From Bacteroidia bacterium (GTDB lineage Bacteria > Bacteroidota > Bacteroidia > Bacteroidales > Prolixibacteraceae): a stretch of DNA of 5,122 nt. Position 1 is the stretch's first letter, and every line of letters starts with the position of its first letter. The position numbers were made by a program, and so were the translations under genes. The notes beneath the pieces were generated by a model. The model did no database searches. It was given only the letters and a program-made list of their open reading frames with translations, and was not told where the DNA came from. This document shows, in pieces, positions 1 to 5,122 of the stretch. The stretch is from NCBI GenBank assembly GCA_025358395.1, contig JANYJT010000292.1, positions 1 through 5,122 on the forward strand, given 5' to 3'.

Positions 1-20
1 AAGAAATTTATCTACAAATC

Positions 21-51
21 TTGCAGTTCTCCAGGAATATTTCTAAATTTG
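21..51 (+). promoter_or_regulatory. Bacteroidetes-type promoter for rpsU
   Basis: TTG at 21-23 is followed after 20 bases by TAAATTTG at 44-51. This fits the primary sigma factor consensus of Bacteroidetes (TTTG or TTG near -33, TAnnTTTG near -7). Transcription should begin a few bases after position 51, giving an rpsU leader of roughly 35 bases that is A-rich and has no SD-like motif. The same TAAATTTGC octamer plus C recurs at 1649-1657. The match is by eye only. Confidence 0.72.
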
Positions 52-92
52 CGACCCGAAAAGACAAAGAACAAAGTAAAAAAATTTAACGT

Positions 93-287
93 ATGATTGT
101 TATTCCTATCAAAGACGGCGAGAACATTGAAAGAGCCTTGAAGCGTTTCAAAAGGAAATTTGAAAAGACAGGGGCTGTCAAAGAACTCCGTGGCCGTCAA
201 GCCTTTGAAAAACCATCTATTACCCGTCGGACAGAGATCAAGAAGGCTATTTACATCGAGAATTTGCAACGTTCGGAAGATAATTGA
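93..287 (+). CDS. rpsU: 30S ribosomal protein bS21
   Basis: This 64-residue, very basic protein is bS21 of the small subunit, which sits on the 30S platform near the 3' end of 16S rRNA and takes part in initiation. It opens with MIVIPIKDGENIERALKRFK, the typical Bacteroidetes bS21 start, and continues with the Arg/Lys-rich helices (RKFEKTG, KELRGRQAFEKPS, TRRTEIKKA). Length fits the family (about 60-70). ATG at 93 is the only sensible start and has no SD upstream, only an A-rich leader. Work in Flavobacterium ties bS21 to occlusion of the anti-SD in this phylum, which bears on the strong SD of hpf downstream. It is probably the first gene of an rpsU-xer-hpf transcript from the promoter at 21-51. 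Confidence 0.97.
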   Translation: MIVIPIKDGENIERALKRFKRKFEKTGAVKELRGRQAFEKPSITRRTEIKKAIYIENLQRSEDN

Positions 288-300
288 GAATTTTCACCTG

Positions 301-351
301 AAATTGACATTTGAAGGTTTTTTATTACTAAATTCCTTCCGATTTCAATTT
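301..351 (+). other. Imperfect stem-loop between rpsU and xerC
   Basis: Arms 301-317 and 335-351 (17 bases each) are inverted copies. They give 14 Watson-Crick pairs, one G-T pair and two mismatches around a 17-base T-rich loop. A pyrimidine-rich stretch (TTCCTTTT) follows, ending at the xerC start. It could be a weak terminator or attenuator reducing read-through from rpsU, or an RNA-processing or stability element. Found by inspection; folding energy was not calculated. Confidence 0.45.
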
Positions 352-359
352 TCCTTTTG

Positions 360-1244
360 ATGCAAAATCTTGGGCATTTTCTCAATTTTTTAAAATATGA
401 AAAGCGGTATTCCCAACATACGGTAACTGCTTATGAGAAAGACCTCAATCAATTCATACTGTTTGGCAGTGAAATGGTTGAGGATTTTTGTTTGAGTGGG
501 GCAGACCATCATTTGATCAGACAATGGGTTATCTCCTTAATGGATCAGGGAATGACAGTAGTCAGCGTCAAACGAAAAATTTCAACATTGAGATCCCTTT
601 ACAAGTTTTTGTTGCGTGAAGGTTTGATGAAGAAAAATCCAACCGAGTTGGTAATGGTTCCCAGAAGTGGCAAAAAATTGCCTCAGTTTGTCCAGGAAAG
701 TGAGATGAACAAATTACTGGATGTTTCATTCTTTGCTGAAGACTTCACCGGATTGCGCGACAAAGCAGTGGTATCTCTCTTTTATGGAACCGGGATGCGG
801 CTTGCGGAGTTAATGGGAATCCGCTTGAACGATCTCCAATTAAGTGAAAAAGTTGTGAAAGTACTGGGGAAAAGAAATAAGGAGCGCCTGATCCCATTCC
901 CGGCCGAAATATATGTTGATCTTGTCAATTACATCAAAGTGAGGAATGAACTATTTGGTACTTCAAACAGTTATCTTTTCATCACAGACAAGGGAGAGCA
1001 GGTTTACGAAAAATTACTGTACCGCATCGTTAGAAAGTACCTGAGTCTGGTTACGACTATGGAAAAACGTAGTCCGCACATTCTCCGGCACAGTTATGCG
1101 ACGCATTTATTGAACCGTGGCGCCGACCTTAATGCCATCAAAGAATTGCTTGGGCACGCCAGTCTTGCCGCAACTCAGGTATACACGCATACTTCTTTTG
1201 AAAAATTAAAGAAAATTTACAACCAAGCTCATCCGCGAGCGTAA
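360..1244 (+). CDS. xerC: XerC/XerD-type tyrosine recombinase
   Basis: This 294-residue protein is a site-specific tyrosine recombinase of the Xer type. The family resolves chromosome dimers at dif sites in the cytoplasm together with FtsK. An N-terminal SAM-like core-binding domain (about 1-95; AYEKDLNQF, KISTLRSLYKFL) precedes the catalytic domain (about 105-294). All expected active-site residues are present: R147 (GTGMRLAEL), K171 (GKRNKERLIPF), H240 and R243 (HILRHSYATHL), H266 (LGHASLAATQ) and nucleophile Y275 (VYTH). Length is normal for Xer. I chose ATG 360; an in-frame TTG at 357 adds one residue, and neither has an SD. A Xer-family gene between rpsU and hpf is usual in Bacteroidetes. 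XerC versus XerD cannot be settled here. The final residues KIYNQAHPRA are echoed by a diverged copy just downstream. Confidence 0.95.
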   Translation: MQNLGHFLNFLKYEKRYSQHTVTAYEKDLNQFILFGSEMVEDFCLSGADHHLIRQWVISLMDQGMTVVSVKRKISTLRSLYKFLLREGLMKKNPTELVMVPRSGKKLPQFVQESEMNKLLDVSFFAEDFTGLRDKAVVSLFYGTGMRLAELMGIRLNDLQLSEKVVKVLGKRNKERLIPFPAEIYVDLVNYIKVRNELFGTSNSYLFITDKGEQVYEKLLYRIVRKYLSLVTTMEKRSPHILRHSYATHLLNRGADLNAIKELLGHASLAATQVYTHTSFEKLKKIYNQAHPRA

Positions 1245-1281
1245 AAGTAAAATATACAACCAAGCTCAATCAAGGGCTTAA
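1212..1281 (+). repeat. Tandem diverged copy of the xerC C-terminal tail
   Basis: The last 33 bases of xerC (1212-1244, KIYNQAHPRA plus TAA) recur at 1249-1281 after a 4-base spacer, encoding KIYNQAQSRA plus TAA. Identity is 26 of 33 bases, 19 of 20 in the first part. The period is 37 bases, so the second copy is out of frame with xerC. Three of the five differing codons are synonymous (ATT/ATA, CGA/AGG, GCG/GCT); the others change H to Q and P to S. This looks like the end of a related recombinase gene rather than a fresh slippage duplication. It has no start of its own and is not expressed as a separate protein. Confidence 0.85.
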
Positions 1282-1286
1282 AATAG

Positions 1287-1292
1287 AGGAGG
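1287..1292 (+). promoter_or_regulatory. Perfect Shine-Dalgarno (AGGAGG) of hpf
   Basis: AGGAGG lies 7 bases before the ATG at 1300, inside a purine-rich run (AGAGGAGGAA). It is the ideal complement of the 16S anti-SD at ideal spacing and fixes the hpf start. rpsU, xerC, tuf, secE, rplK and rplA have nothing comparable; nusG has only GGAG. Confidence 0.9.
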
Positions 1293-1299
1293 AACAATT

Positions 1300-1602
1300 A
1301 TGGATGTAAAAGTACAGACAGTTCATTTTAAAGCCGATCAAAAATTGATTGACTTTTGTGAAAAACGCTTAAATAAACTGGATCAATTTTTTGACAGTGT
1401 CATTGGAGCAGAAGTAATGCTGAAACTCGAAAAAGATGAAGAACGAGAGAATAAGGTGAGTGAAATCAAACTTTCCGTACCTGCCAACGACCCTTTGTTT
1501 GCGAAAAAGCAGGCAAAAACCTTTGAAGAGGCCATTGATTTGACTGTCGAAGCCCTTAAAAAGCAGATGGAAAAATACAAAACTAAAACAGGCAACAAAT
1601 AA
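1300..1602 (+). CDS. hpf: Ribosome hibernation promoting factor, short form
   Basis: This 100-residue protein belongs to the Hpf/RaiA (YfiA/YhbH) family, which binds in the 30S decoding channel of idle ribosomes, blocks tRNA and mRNA access and promotes inactive ribosome states. The sequence shows the single small beta-alpha-beta-beta-beta-alpha domain: VKVQTVHFKAD strand, DFCEKRLNKLDQFFD helix, AEVMLKLEKDE and KVSEIKLSVP strands, and the typical second helix KTFEEAIDLTVEALKKQMEKYKTK. Family-typical features are the Lys-rich end and the TFEEAIDLTVEALKKQ segment. It lacks the C-terminal dimerisation domain of long HPF, so it is the short type. The start is supported by AGGAGG. The gene lies 55 bases after the xerC stop and is probably transcribed with rpsU and xerC; no promoter of its own was seen. 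Confidence 0.95.
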   Translation: MDVKVQTVHFKADQKLIDFCEKRLNKLDQFFDSVIGAEVMLKLEKDEERENKVSEIKLSVPANDPLFAKKQAKTFEEAIDLTVEALKKQMEKYKTKTGNK

Positions 1603-1623
1603 TTTGAAAAAAAGTCAGACGAT

Positions 1624-1656
1624 TTGATTTTAAGAAAAAAAAATAGTTTAAATTTG
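1624..1656 (+). promoter_or_regulatory. Bacteroidetes-type promoter for the tRNA-tuf operon
   Basis: TAAATTTG at 1649-1656 is an exact TAnnTTTG -7 box, identical to the one before rpsU. The best -33 element is TTG at 1624-1626 (TTTG from 1623), with a 22-base spacer that is slightly long. It lies in an A-rich tract 46 bases after the hpf stop and should drive tRNA-Tyr, tRNA-Gly and tuf, starting near position 1663. Confidence 0.65.
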
Positions 1657-1698
1657 CAAACCATTTTTGAAGAGTAAAATTCGGATAAAATGGTTTGC
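1656..1698 (+). promoter_or_regulatory. 12-bp perfect dyad overlapping the tRNA/tuf promoter
   Basis: GCAAACCATTTT at 1656-1667 and AAAATGGTTTGC at 1687-1698 are perfect inverted copies around a 19-base spacer. The left arm begins at the last base of the -7 box and covers the likely transcription start. It may be a repressor-type operator, a 5'-leader hairpin, or a late terminator for hpf, though no proper T-run follows. The base pairing is certain; the role is inferred. Confidence 0.55.
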
Positions 1699-1744
1699 TC
1701 TTTGGAATTGATGGTGTTCTTGCTGTAGTGGCATTATCCCGTTA

Positions 1745-1827
1745 GGGGAGATACCAAAGCGGCCAACTGGGGCAGACTGTAAATCTGCTGGCGTACGCCT
1801 TCGTAGGTTCGAATCCTGCTCTCCCCA
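1745..1827 (+). tRNA. tRNA-Tyr (GTA)
   Basis: The acceptor stem GGGGAGA/TCTCCCC is perfect. The anticodon arm GCAGA-CTGTAAA-TCTGC has anticodon GTA at 1779-1781. A long variable arm (GGCGTACGCC) marks a class II tRNA, as expected for bacterial Tyr, and the T-arm GTAGG-TTCGAAT-CCTGC is canonical. The D-loop keeps the normal GG. The discriminator is A1827. CCA is not encoded (CTA follows), so it must be added by the nucleotidyltransferase, unlike in the neighbouring tRNA-Gly. The mature form is 83 bases without CCA. Confidence 0.97.
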
Positions 1828-1869
1828 CTATTCGCGAGGCATTTCTCCGGGGCAAAGTTGAGCAAATAA

Positions 1870-1945
1870 GCGGGAGTAGCTCAGTTGATAGAGCATTAGC
1901 CTTCCAAGCTGAGGGTCGCGGGTTTGAGTCCCGTCTCCCGCTCCA
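1870..1945 (+). tRNA. tRNA-Gly (TCC), CCA encoded
   Basis: Acceptor GCGGGAG/CTCCCGC, D-arm GCTC-AGTTGATA-GAGC, anticodon arm TTAGC-CTTCCAA-GCTGA with TCC at 1903-1905, T-arm GCGGG-TTTGAGT-CCCGT, discriminator T, encoded CCA at 1943-1945. It reads GGA and GGG codons. The D-loop has G18-A19 instead of G18-G19, and the T-loop has T56 instead of C56. The elbow pair 19-56 is therefore A-U rather than G-C, a compensated change. It lies 42 bases after tRNA-Tyr and is probably cut from the same transcript. Confidence 0.97.
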
Positions 1946-2074
1946 GTTTGCTTTCATATTCTTAGTGAGCGACCTCTAAGAGTGGTAGGGTTGTGAGTGA
2001 AAAGCTTGCAGCCTATTGGTTTAAGAGAGATTAGATGAATTGAAATATATAACTAGAAATTAAAATTACTTATT
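1946..2074 (+). other. Leader between tRNA-Gly and tuf
   Basis: These 129 bases carry no gene. One small hairpin is visible: TCTTAG at 1960-1965 with CTAAGA at 1976-1981 and a 10-base loop. The last 50 bases are A/T-rich, as usual before Bacteroidetes start codons, with no SD and no TAnnTTTG box. tuf therefore probably relies on the promoter at 1624-1656, and its mRNA is released by processing at the tRNA-Gly 3' end. No tRNA is present here. Confidence 0.6.
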
Positions 2075-3262
2075 ATGGCAAAAGCACATTACGACAGGTC
2101 TAAACCCCACGTAAACATTGGGACTATTGGTCACGTCGACCACGGAAAAACGACGCTTACATCTGCTATTACAATGGTATTGAACAAAAAAGGACTTTGC
2201 GAAATCAAGTCTTTCGATTCTATTGATAACGCTCCGGAAGAAAAAGAGCGTGGTATCACCATTAACACGGCTCACGTTGAGTATGCAACAGCAAATCGTC
2301 ACTATGCTCACGTTGACTGCCCGGGTCACGCCGACTACGTAAAGAACATGGTAACAGGTGCTGCCCAGATGGATGGTGCCATTATCGTGGTTGCTGCGAC
2401 TGACGGTCCTATGCCTCAGACCCGCGAGCACATCCTGCTTGCACGTCAGGTAAACGTTCCCCGTTTGGTTGTTTTCATGAACAAAGTTGACATGGTTGAA
2501 GATCCTGAGATCCTCGAACTGGTTGAAATGGAAATTCGTGACCTTCTTACATTCTACAACTTTGACGGTGACAACACTCCTGTTATTCAGGGTTCTGCCT
2601 TGGGTGCGCTGAACGGCGAACCACAGTGGGAAGAAAAAGTGATGGAACTGATGGATGCAGTTGATAGCTGGATTCCAATTCCTCCACGTGATGTTGACAA
2701 ACCGTTCCTGATGCCGGTTGAGGACGTATTCTCAATTACTGGCCGTGGTACAGTTGCAACAGGTCGTATTGAAATGGGTAAAATTCACACCGGCGACGAA
2801 ATCGAATTGATTGGTCTTGGCGCTGAAAACCGCAAAACCATCTGTACCGGAGTTGAGATGTTCCGCAAGATTCTTGACGATGGACAAGCTGGTGACAACG
2901 TAGGATTGTTGCTTCGTGGTGTGGACAAAAAGGAGATCAAACGTGGAATGATTCTTGCTAAAACAGGGTCAATCACTCCTCACACTACTTTCAAAGCTGA
3001 GGTTTATATCCTGAAGAAAGAAGAAGGTGGACGTCACACCCCATTCCACAACAAATATCGTCCTCAGTTCTATATCCGTACATTGGATATAACTGGTGAA
3101 ATTAATCTTCCTGAAGGAACTGAAATGATTCTTCCGGGAGACAACGTTACCATCACTGTTGAGTTGATCTATCCTGTTGCCTTGAACTTAGGTCTTCGTT
3201 TCGCTATCCGCGAAGGTGGACGTACAGTTGGTGCTGGTCAGGTGACTGAGATCTTAAAATAA
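2075..3262 (+). CDS. tuf: Elongation factor Tu
   Basis: This 395-residue EF-Tu is the GTPase that delivers aminoacyl-tRNA to the ribosomal A site. The G domain (about 1-205) has all nucleotide motifs: G1 GHVDHGKT (19-26), G2 RGITI (59-63) in switch I, G3 DCPGH (81-85) with catalytic H85, G4 NKVD (136-139) and G5 GSA (173-175). Domain 2 (about 210-300) starts with [23 protein letters not shown]. Domain 3 (about 303-395) includes [21 protein letters not shown] and ends [10 protein letters not shown]. Length is normal and the gene is intact. ATG 2075 gives the expected MAK start; no SD precedes it. Base composition is more codon-biased than in xerC, as expected for a highly expressed gene. The order after tRNA-Tyr and tRNA-Gly and before secE is typical of the phylum. 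Confidence 0.99.
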   Translation: MAKAHYDRSKPHVNIGTIGHVDHGKTTLTSAITMVLNKKGLCEIKSFDSIDNAPEEKERGITINTAHVEYATANRHYAHVDCPGHADYVKNMVTGAAQMDGAIIVVAATDGPMPQTREHILLARQVNVPRLVVFMNKVDMVEDPEILELVEMEIRDLLTFYNFDGDNTPVIQGSALGALNGEPQWEEKVMELMDAVDSWIPIPPRDVDKPFLMPVEDVFSITGRGTVATGRIEMGKIHTGDEIELIGLGAENRKTICTGVEMFRKILDDGQAGDNVGLLLRGVDKKEIKRGMILAKTGSITPHTTFKAEVYILKKEEGGRHTPFHNKYRPQFYIRTLDITGEINLPEGTEMILPGDNVTITVELIYPVALNLGLRFAIREGGRTVGAGQVTEILK

Positions 3263-3288
3263 TTCGAAGTTTATTGCTTCAAAATAAT

Positions 3289-3314
3289 GAGTCCCGGACT
3301 TTTGTCCGGGACTC
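3289..3314 (+). terminator. Perfect 11-bp hairpin after tuf
   Basis: GAGTCCCGGAC at 3289-3299 pairs perfectly with GTCCGGGACTC at 3304-3314 around a TTTT loop. It begins 26 bases after the tuf stop and follows an A-rich stretch (AAAATAAT). Stability and position suit an intrinsic terminator or attenuator at the end of the tRNA-tuf operon. The downstream T-run is only TT (then CC), so termination may be partial, or the stem may protect the tuf mRNA 3' end. Confidence 0.6.
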
Positions 3315-3320
3315 TTCCAA

Positions 3321-3370
3321 CGGATAGCTTGTCGGAAGCAAAGGTAAGTTCGACTCTTCCTATCCGGCCA
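3321..3370 (+). other. Structured, tRNA-3'-end-like stretch before secE
   Basis: CGGATA (3321-3326) and GGAAG (3334-3338) pair with the contiguous CTTCCTATCCG (3356-3366), giving 11 pairs with a 7-base bulge. The 3' part reads like a tRNA end: GTTCGACTC (3348-3356) resembles a T-loop, and the stretch ends TATCCGGCCA. No T-stem without a mismatch, no D-arm and no anticodon arm with T33 could be built upstream, so it is not called a tRNA. It occupies the usual place of tRNA-Trp in this phylum. It may be a decayed tRNA remnant, a leader structure for secE-nusG, or chance resemblance. Confidence 0.4.
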
Positions 3371-3388
3371 AAATACATTCTATTTTTT

Positions 3389-3583
3389 ATGAAATTAACG
3401 AATTATTTCACTGAATCCTACACCGAACTGGTACAGAAGGTCTCATGGCCGAGCTGGACAGAGTTACGTGGTAGTGCTGTAGTCGTATTAGTTGCTTCCC
3501 TTATAATCGCGCTGTTGATCTTCGGTATTGATGTCAGTTTTAGAAGCATCATGAAGGTCGTATACAGTTTTTTCTACAATTAA
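3389..3583 (+). CDS. secE: Preprotein translocase subunit SecE
   Basis: This 64-residue, single-span SecE is the small essential subunit that clamps SecY in the inner-membrane SecYEG channel. It has the conserved cytoplasmic amphipathic helix (about 3-28, with [10 protein letters not shown] at 17-26, the SecE hallmark) and one membrane segment (about 30-54, [20 protein letters not shown]), followed by a short tail. Size matches the short SecE of most non-enteric bacteria. I place the start at ATG 3389 (MKLTNYF). An upstream in-frame ATG at 3287 would add 34 unrelated residues read through the hairpin and is rejected. No SD is visible; the leader is T-rich. nusG follows after 20 bases, the standard secE-nusG pair. 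Confidence 0.95.
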   Translation: MKLTNYFTESYTELVQKVSWPSWTELRGSAVVVLVASLIIALLIFGIDVSFRSIMKVVYSFFYN

Positions 3584-3603
3584 TTTTTCCTGGAGAGATC
3601 CCT

Positions 3604-4152
3604 ATGAGCGAAAGTCAACACAAGTGGTATGTTCTTAGAGCCATCGGAGGTAAAGAAAAGAAGGTAAAAGAATATATCGAGAATGAGATAGCCAATGGCG
3701 GTCTCCAGGATAATGTTTCTCAGGTCTTAATTCCTACAGAAAAGGTTTTTCAGATCCGTAACGGCAAGAAAGTGGCAAAAGATCGCAATTTCTTCCCTGG
3801 ATACGTACTGATTGAAGCCTCTTTGGTTGGAGAGACTCCTCACAAGCTCAGAAACATCCCCAATGTAATCGGTTTTCTTGGAGATACCAAGGGTGGCGAT
3901 CCTGTCCCCATGCGTCTCGCTGAGGTAAACCGGATTTTGGGTAAGGTGGATGAGCTACAGGAGAGTGGCGAAGATTTCGAAGTGCCATTCTTCATTGGAG
4001 AGACCGTAAAAGTGACCGACGGACCATTTAACGGATTCAACGGAACCATTGAGGAAATCAATGCGGAACGTAAGAAACTGAAGGTAATGGTTAAGATTTT
4101 CGGTCGTAAAACCCCCTTGGAGCTTAGCTTTATGCAAGTGGAAAAGGAGTAA
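3604..4152 (+). CDS. nusG: Transcription termination/antitermination factor NusG
   Basis: This 182-residue NusG binds RNA polymerase near the clamp helices and, through its KOW domain, contacts Rho or ribosomal protein uS10. The NGN domain (about 5-112) contains [15 protein letters not shown] (7-21), LIPTEKV (42-48) and the signature FFPGYVLIE (63-71). An acidic linker follows (about 114-127). The KOW domain (about 129-182) contains [20 protein letters not shown] and ends [10 protein letters not shown]. Length and domain order are normal, and there is no sign of a specialised paralogue (LoaP or UpxY type). ATG 3604 is preceded by GGAG at 3592-3595 with an 8-base spacer, a moderate SD. It is co-transcribed with secE (20-base gap) and probably rplK (23-base gap). 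Confidence 0.98.
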   Translation: MSESQHKWYVLRAIGGKEKKVKEYIENEIANGGLQDNVSQVLIPTEKVFQIRNGKKVAKDRNFFPGYVLIEASLVGETPHKLRNIPNVIGFLGDTKGGDPVPMRLAEVNRILGKVDELQESGEDFEVPFFIGETVKVTDGPFNGFNGTIEEINAERKKLKVMVKIFGRKTPLELSFMQVEKE

Positions 4153-4175
4153 AGTAAATTTTTTTATAAAACGTT

Positions 4176-4619
4176 ATGGCTAAAGAAATTGCTGGATTTA
4201 TCAAATTACAGATCAAAGGTGGGGCAGCAAACCCATCACCTCCCGTAGGTCCTGCATTGGGATCGAAGGGCGTGAACATCATGCAGTTCTGTAAAGCATT
4301 CAACGCCAGGACCCAGGAACAAGCCGGTAAAGTTTTGCCGGTTGTCATCACGGTTTTTGCCGACAAGTCTTTCGACTTTGTCGTCAAAACCCCACCGGTG
4401 GCCATTCAATTACTTGAAGCGACTAAGATCAAATCAGGATCTGCAGAGCCTCATGTGAAAAAAGTTGGAGCGGTTACTTGGGATCAGGTAAGAGAGATTG
4501 CAGAGATTAAGATGCCAGACCTTAATTGCTTTTCAGTTGAAGCAGGTATGCGCATGGTAGCAGGTACTGCAAGAAGTATGGGGATAACCGTAACAGGTCA
4601 ATCACCTTTTAATAACTAA
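4176..4619 (+). CDS. rplK: 50S ribosomal protein uL11
   Basis: This 147-residue uL11 forms the base of the L7/L12 stalk with 23S rRNA helices 43-44, where it affects EF-G and other translational GTPases and the stringent response. The N-terminal domain (about 1-70) has the proline-rich linker and loop [20 protein letters not shown] (19-38), the region involved in thiostrepton sensitivity. The C-terminal rRNA-binding domain (about 75-147) contains [27 protein letters not shown] and [14 protein letters not shown]. The length is the family norm. ATG 4176 gives [13 protein letters not shown]; a T-rich spacer and no usable SD precede it (the AAGGAG at 4144-4149 is 26 bases away). rplA follows 15 bases after the stop. 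Confidence 0.99.
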   Translation: MAKEIAGFIKLQIKGGAANPSPPVGPALGSKGVNIMQFCKAFNARTQEQAGKVLPVVITVFADKSFDFVVKTPPVAIQLLEATKIKSGSAEPHVKKVGAVTWDQVREIAEIKMPDLNCFSVEAGMRMVAGTARSMGITVTGQSPFNN

Positions 4620-4634
4620 TAAAGTTAAGGTTAA

Positions 4635-5122
4635 ATGGCAAAAGTTACCAAGAATAAGAAAGCTGCATTGGAGAAACTCGAGGCCGGAAAATTCTATGAA
4701 CTTCGTGATGCTGCCAAACTGGTTAAGGAAATCACCTTTACCAAGTTTGATGCTTCCGTCGACATTGATGTCCGCCTGGGAGTAGACCCTCGAAAAGCTA
4801 ATCAGATGGTTCGTGGCGTTGTAACTTTGCCCCATGGAACTGGGAAAGAAGTGCGTGTTTTGGCTCTCGTAACTCCTGACAAGGAGGCCGAAGCTACTGA
4901 GGCAGGTGCTGATTTTGTAGGTCTTGACAATTACATCGATAAAATCAAAGGTGGTTGGACTGATGTAGATGTCATTATTACTATGCCCCCGGTTATGGGA
5001 AAAGTAGGTGCGTTGGGTCGTATTTTAGGCCCCAGAGGCTTGATGCCCAATCCCAAGAGCGGAACTGTCACCATGGAAGTCGGAAAAGCCATCAAAGAAG
5101 TAAAGATGGGGAAAATCGATTT
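4635..5122 (+). CDS. rplA: 50S ribosomal protein uL1 (partial, 3' end outside window)
   Basis: The open frame from ATG 4635 runs off the window after 162 complete codons; uL1 is normally about 230 residues, so roughly two thirds is present. uL1 forms the mobile L1 stalk at the E site and, in many bacteria, represses translation of the L11-L1 mRNA. The visible part starts [19 protein letters not shown], has the first half of domain I ([20 protein letters not shown], 38-57) and domain II ([20 protein letters not shown] onwards), and reaches the L1 signature at about 126-145 ([20 protein letters not shown]). No frameshift is seen. AAGG at 4627-4630 is too close to the ATG to be a good SD. Translation is probably coupled to rplK. 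Confidence 0.98.
   Translation, partial: MAKVTKNKKAALEKLEAGKFYELRDAAKLVKEITFTKFDASVDIDVRLGVDPRKANQMVRGVVTLPHGTGKEVRVLALVTPDKEAEATEAGADFVGLDNYIDKIKGGWTDVDVIITMPPVMGKVGALGRILGPRGLMPNPKSGTVTMEVGKAIKEVKMGKID

Noticed and set aside
357..359. TTG start for xerC
   Set aside because: An ATG follows immediately at 360, and no SD favours the TTG; the difference is one residue.
160..360. Reading frame overlapping rpsU and the rpsU-xerC gap
   Set aside because: It lies out of frame over most of rpsU and has low-complexity Phe/Leu-rich content in the stem-loop; no family resemblance.
2066..2431. Antisense frames opposite tuf, and others opposite hpf, the tRNAs, nusG and rplK
   Set aside because: They are complements of well-supported genes, with no promoter or recognisable domain. 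The one opposite the tRNAs (1742-1957) is simply translated tRNA sequence.
3294..3370. A complete tRNA between tuf and secE
   Set aside because: The acceptor pairs at only 5 of 7 positions, the T-stem has a mismatch, the discriminator is missing if CCA is encoded, there is no D-arm, and no anticodon loop has T33. Recorded only as tRNA-like.
3287..3388. N-terminal extension of SecE from an upstream ATG
   Set aside because: It adds 34 residues unlike any SecE, is read through the 11-bp hairpin, and the normal SecE start is at 3389.
4144..4149. AAGGAG as the SD of rplK
   Set aside because: It lies inside the end of nusG, 26 bases from the rplK ATG, far beyond working distance.
1..5122. CRISPR array, insertion sequence, prophage or defence system
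   Set aside because: No repeat-spacer pattern, transposase, terminal repeats or accessory genes were seen; the only recombinase is a housekeeping Xer type in its conserved location.

Overview
This is a conserved translation and transcription housekeeping region of a Bacteroidota (Bacteroidetes) chromosome, probably class Bacteroidia. The assignment rests on three things: the gene order rpsU - xer recombinase - hpf - tRNAs - tuf - secE - nusG - rplK - rplA; promoters with the phylum-specific -7 box TAnnTTTG; and an almost general lack of Shine-Dalgarno (SD) sequences. All recognised genes are on the + strand, and no mobile element, CRISPR array or accessory island is visible.

Layout. Bases 1-92 hold a TTG-N20-TAAATTTG promoter and the leader of rpsU (bS21, 93-287). 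A stem-loop separates rpsU from a complete XerC/D-type tyrosine recombinase (360-1244). The last 11 codons of the recombinase, stop included, are repeated in diverged form just downstream (1249-1281), in another frame. Next is hpf (1300-1602), a short-type ribosome hibernation factor preceded by a perfect AGGAGG, which is striking in this phylum. A second TAAATTTG promoter and a 12-bp dyad precede tRNA-Tyr(GTA) and tRNA-Gly(TCC), followed by a 129-base leader and tuf (EF-Tu, 2075-3262). The 126-base tuf-secE gap usually holds tRNA-Trp in this phylum. Here it holds a perfect 11-bp hairpin and a second structured stretch that ends like a tRNA 3' end but is not an intact tRNA. Then come secE, nusG, rplK and the first 162 codons of rplA, cut by the window edge.

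How the genes work together. bS21 and Hpf act on the ribosome (initiation and hibernation). The tRNAs and EF-Tu supply aminoacyl-tRNA. NusG links RNA polymerase to the ribosome and Rho. SecE belongs to the SecYEG translocon. L11 and L1 form the factor-binding and E-site stalks of the 50S subunit.

I found no new multi-gene system. The points worth a second look are the diverged recombinase tail, the unusual tuf-secE spacer, the strong SD of hpf, an A19-U56 pair in tRNA-Gly replacing the near-universal G19-C56, and the dyad overlapping the tRNA/tuf promoter.
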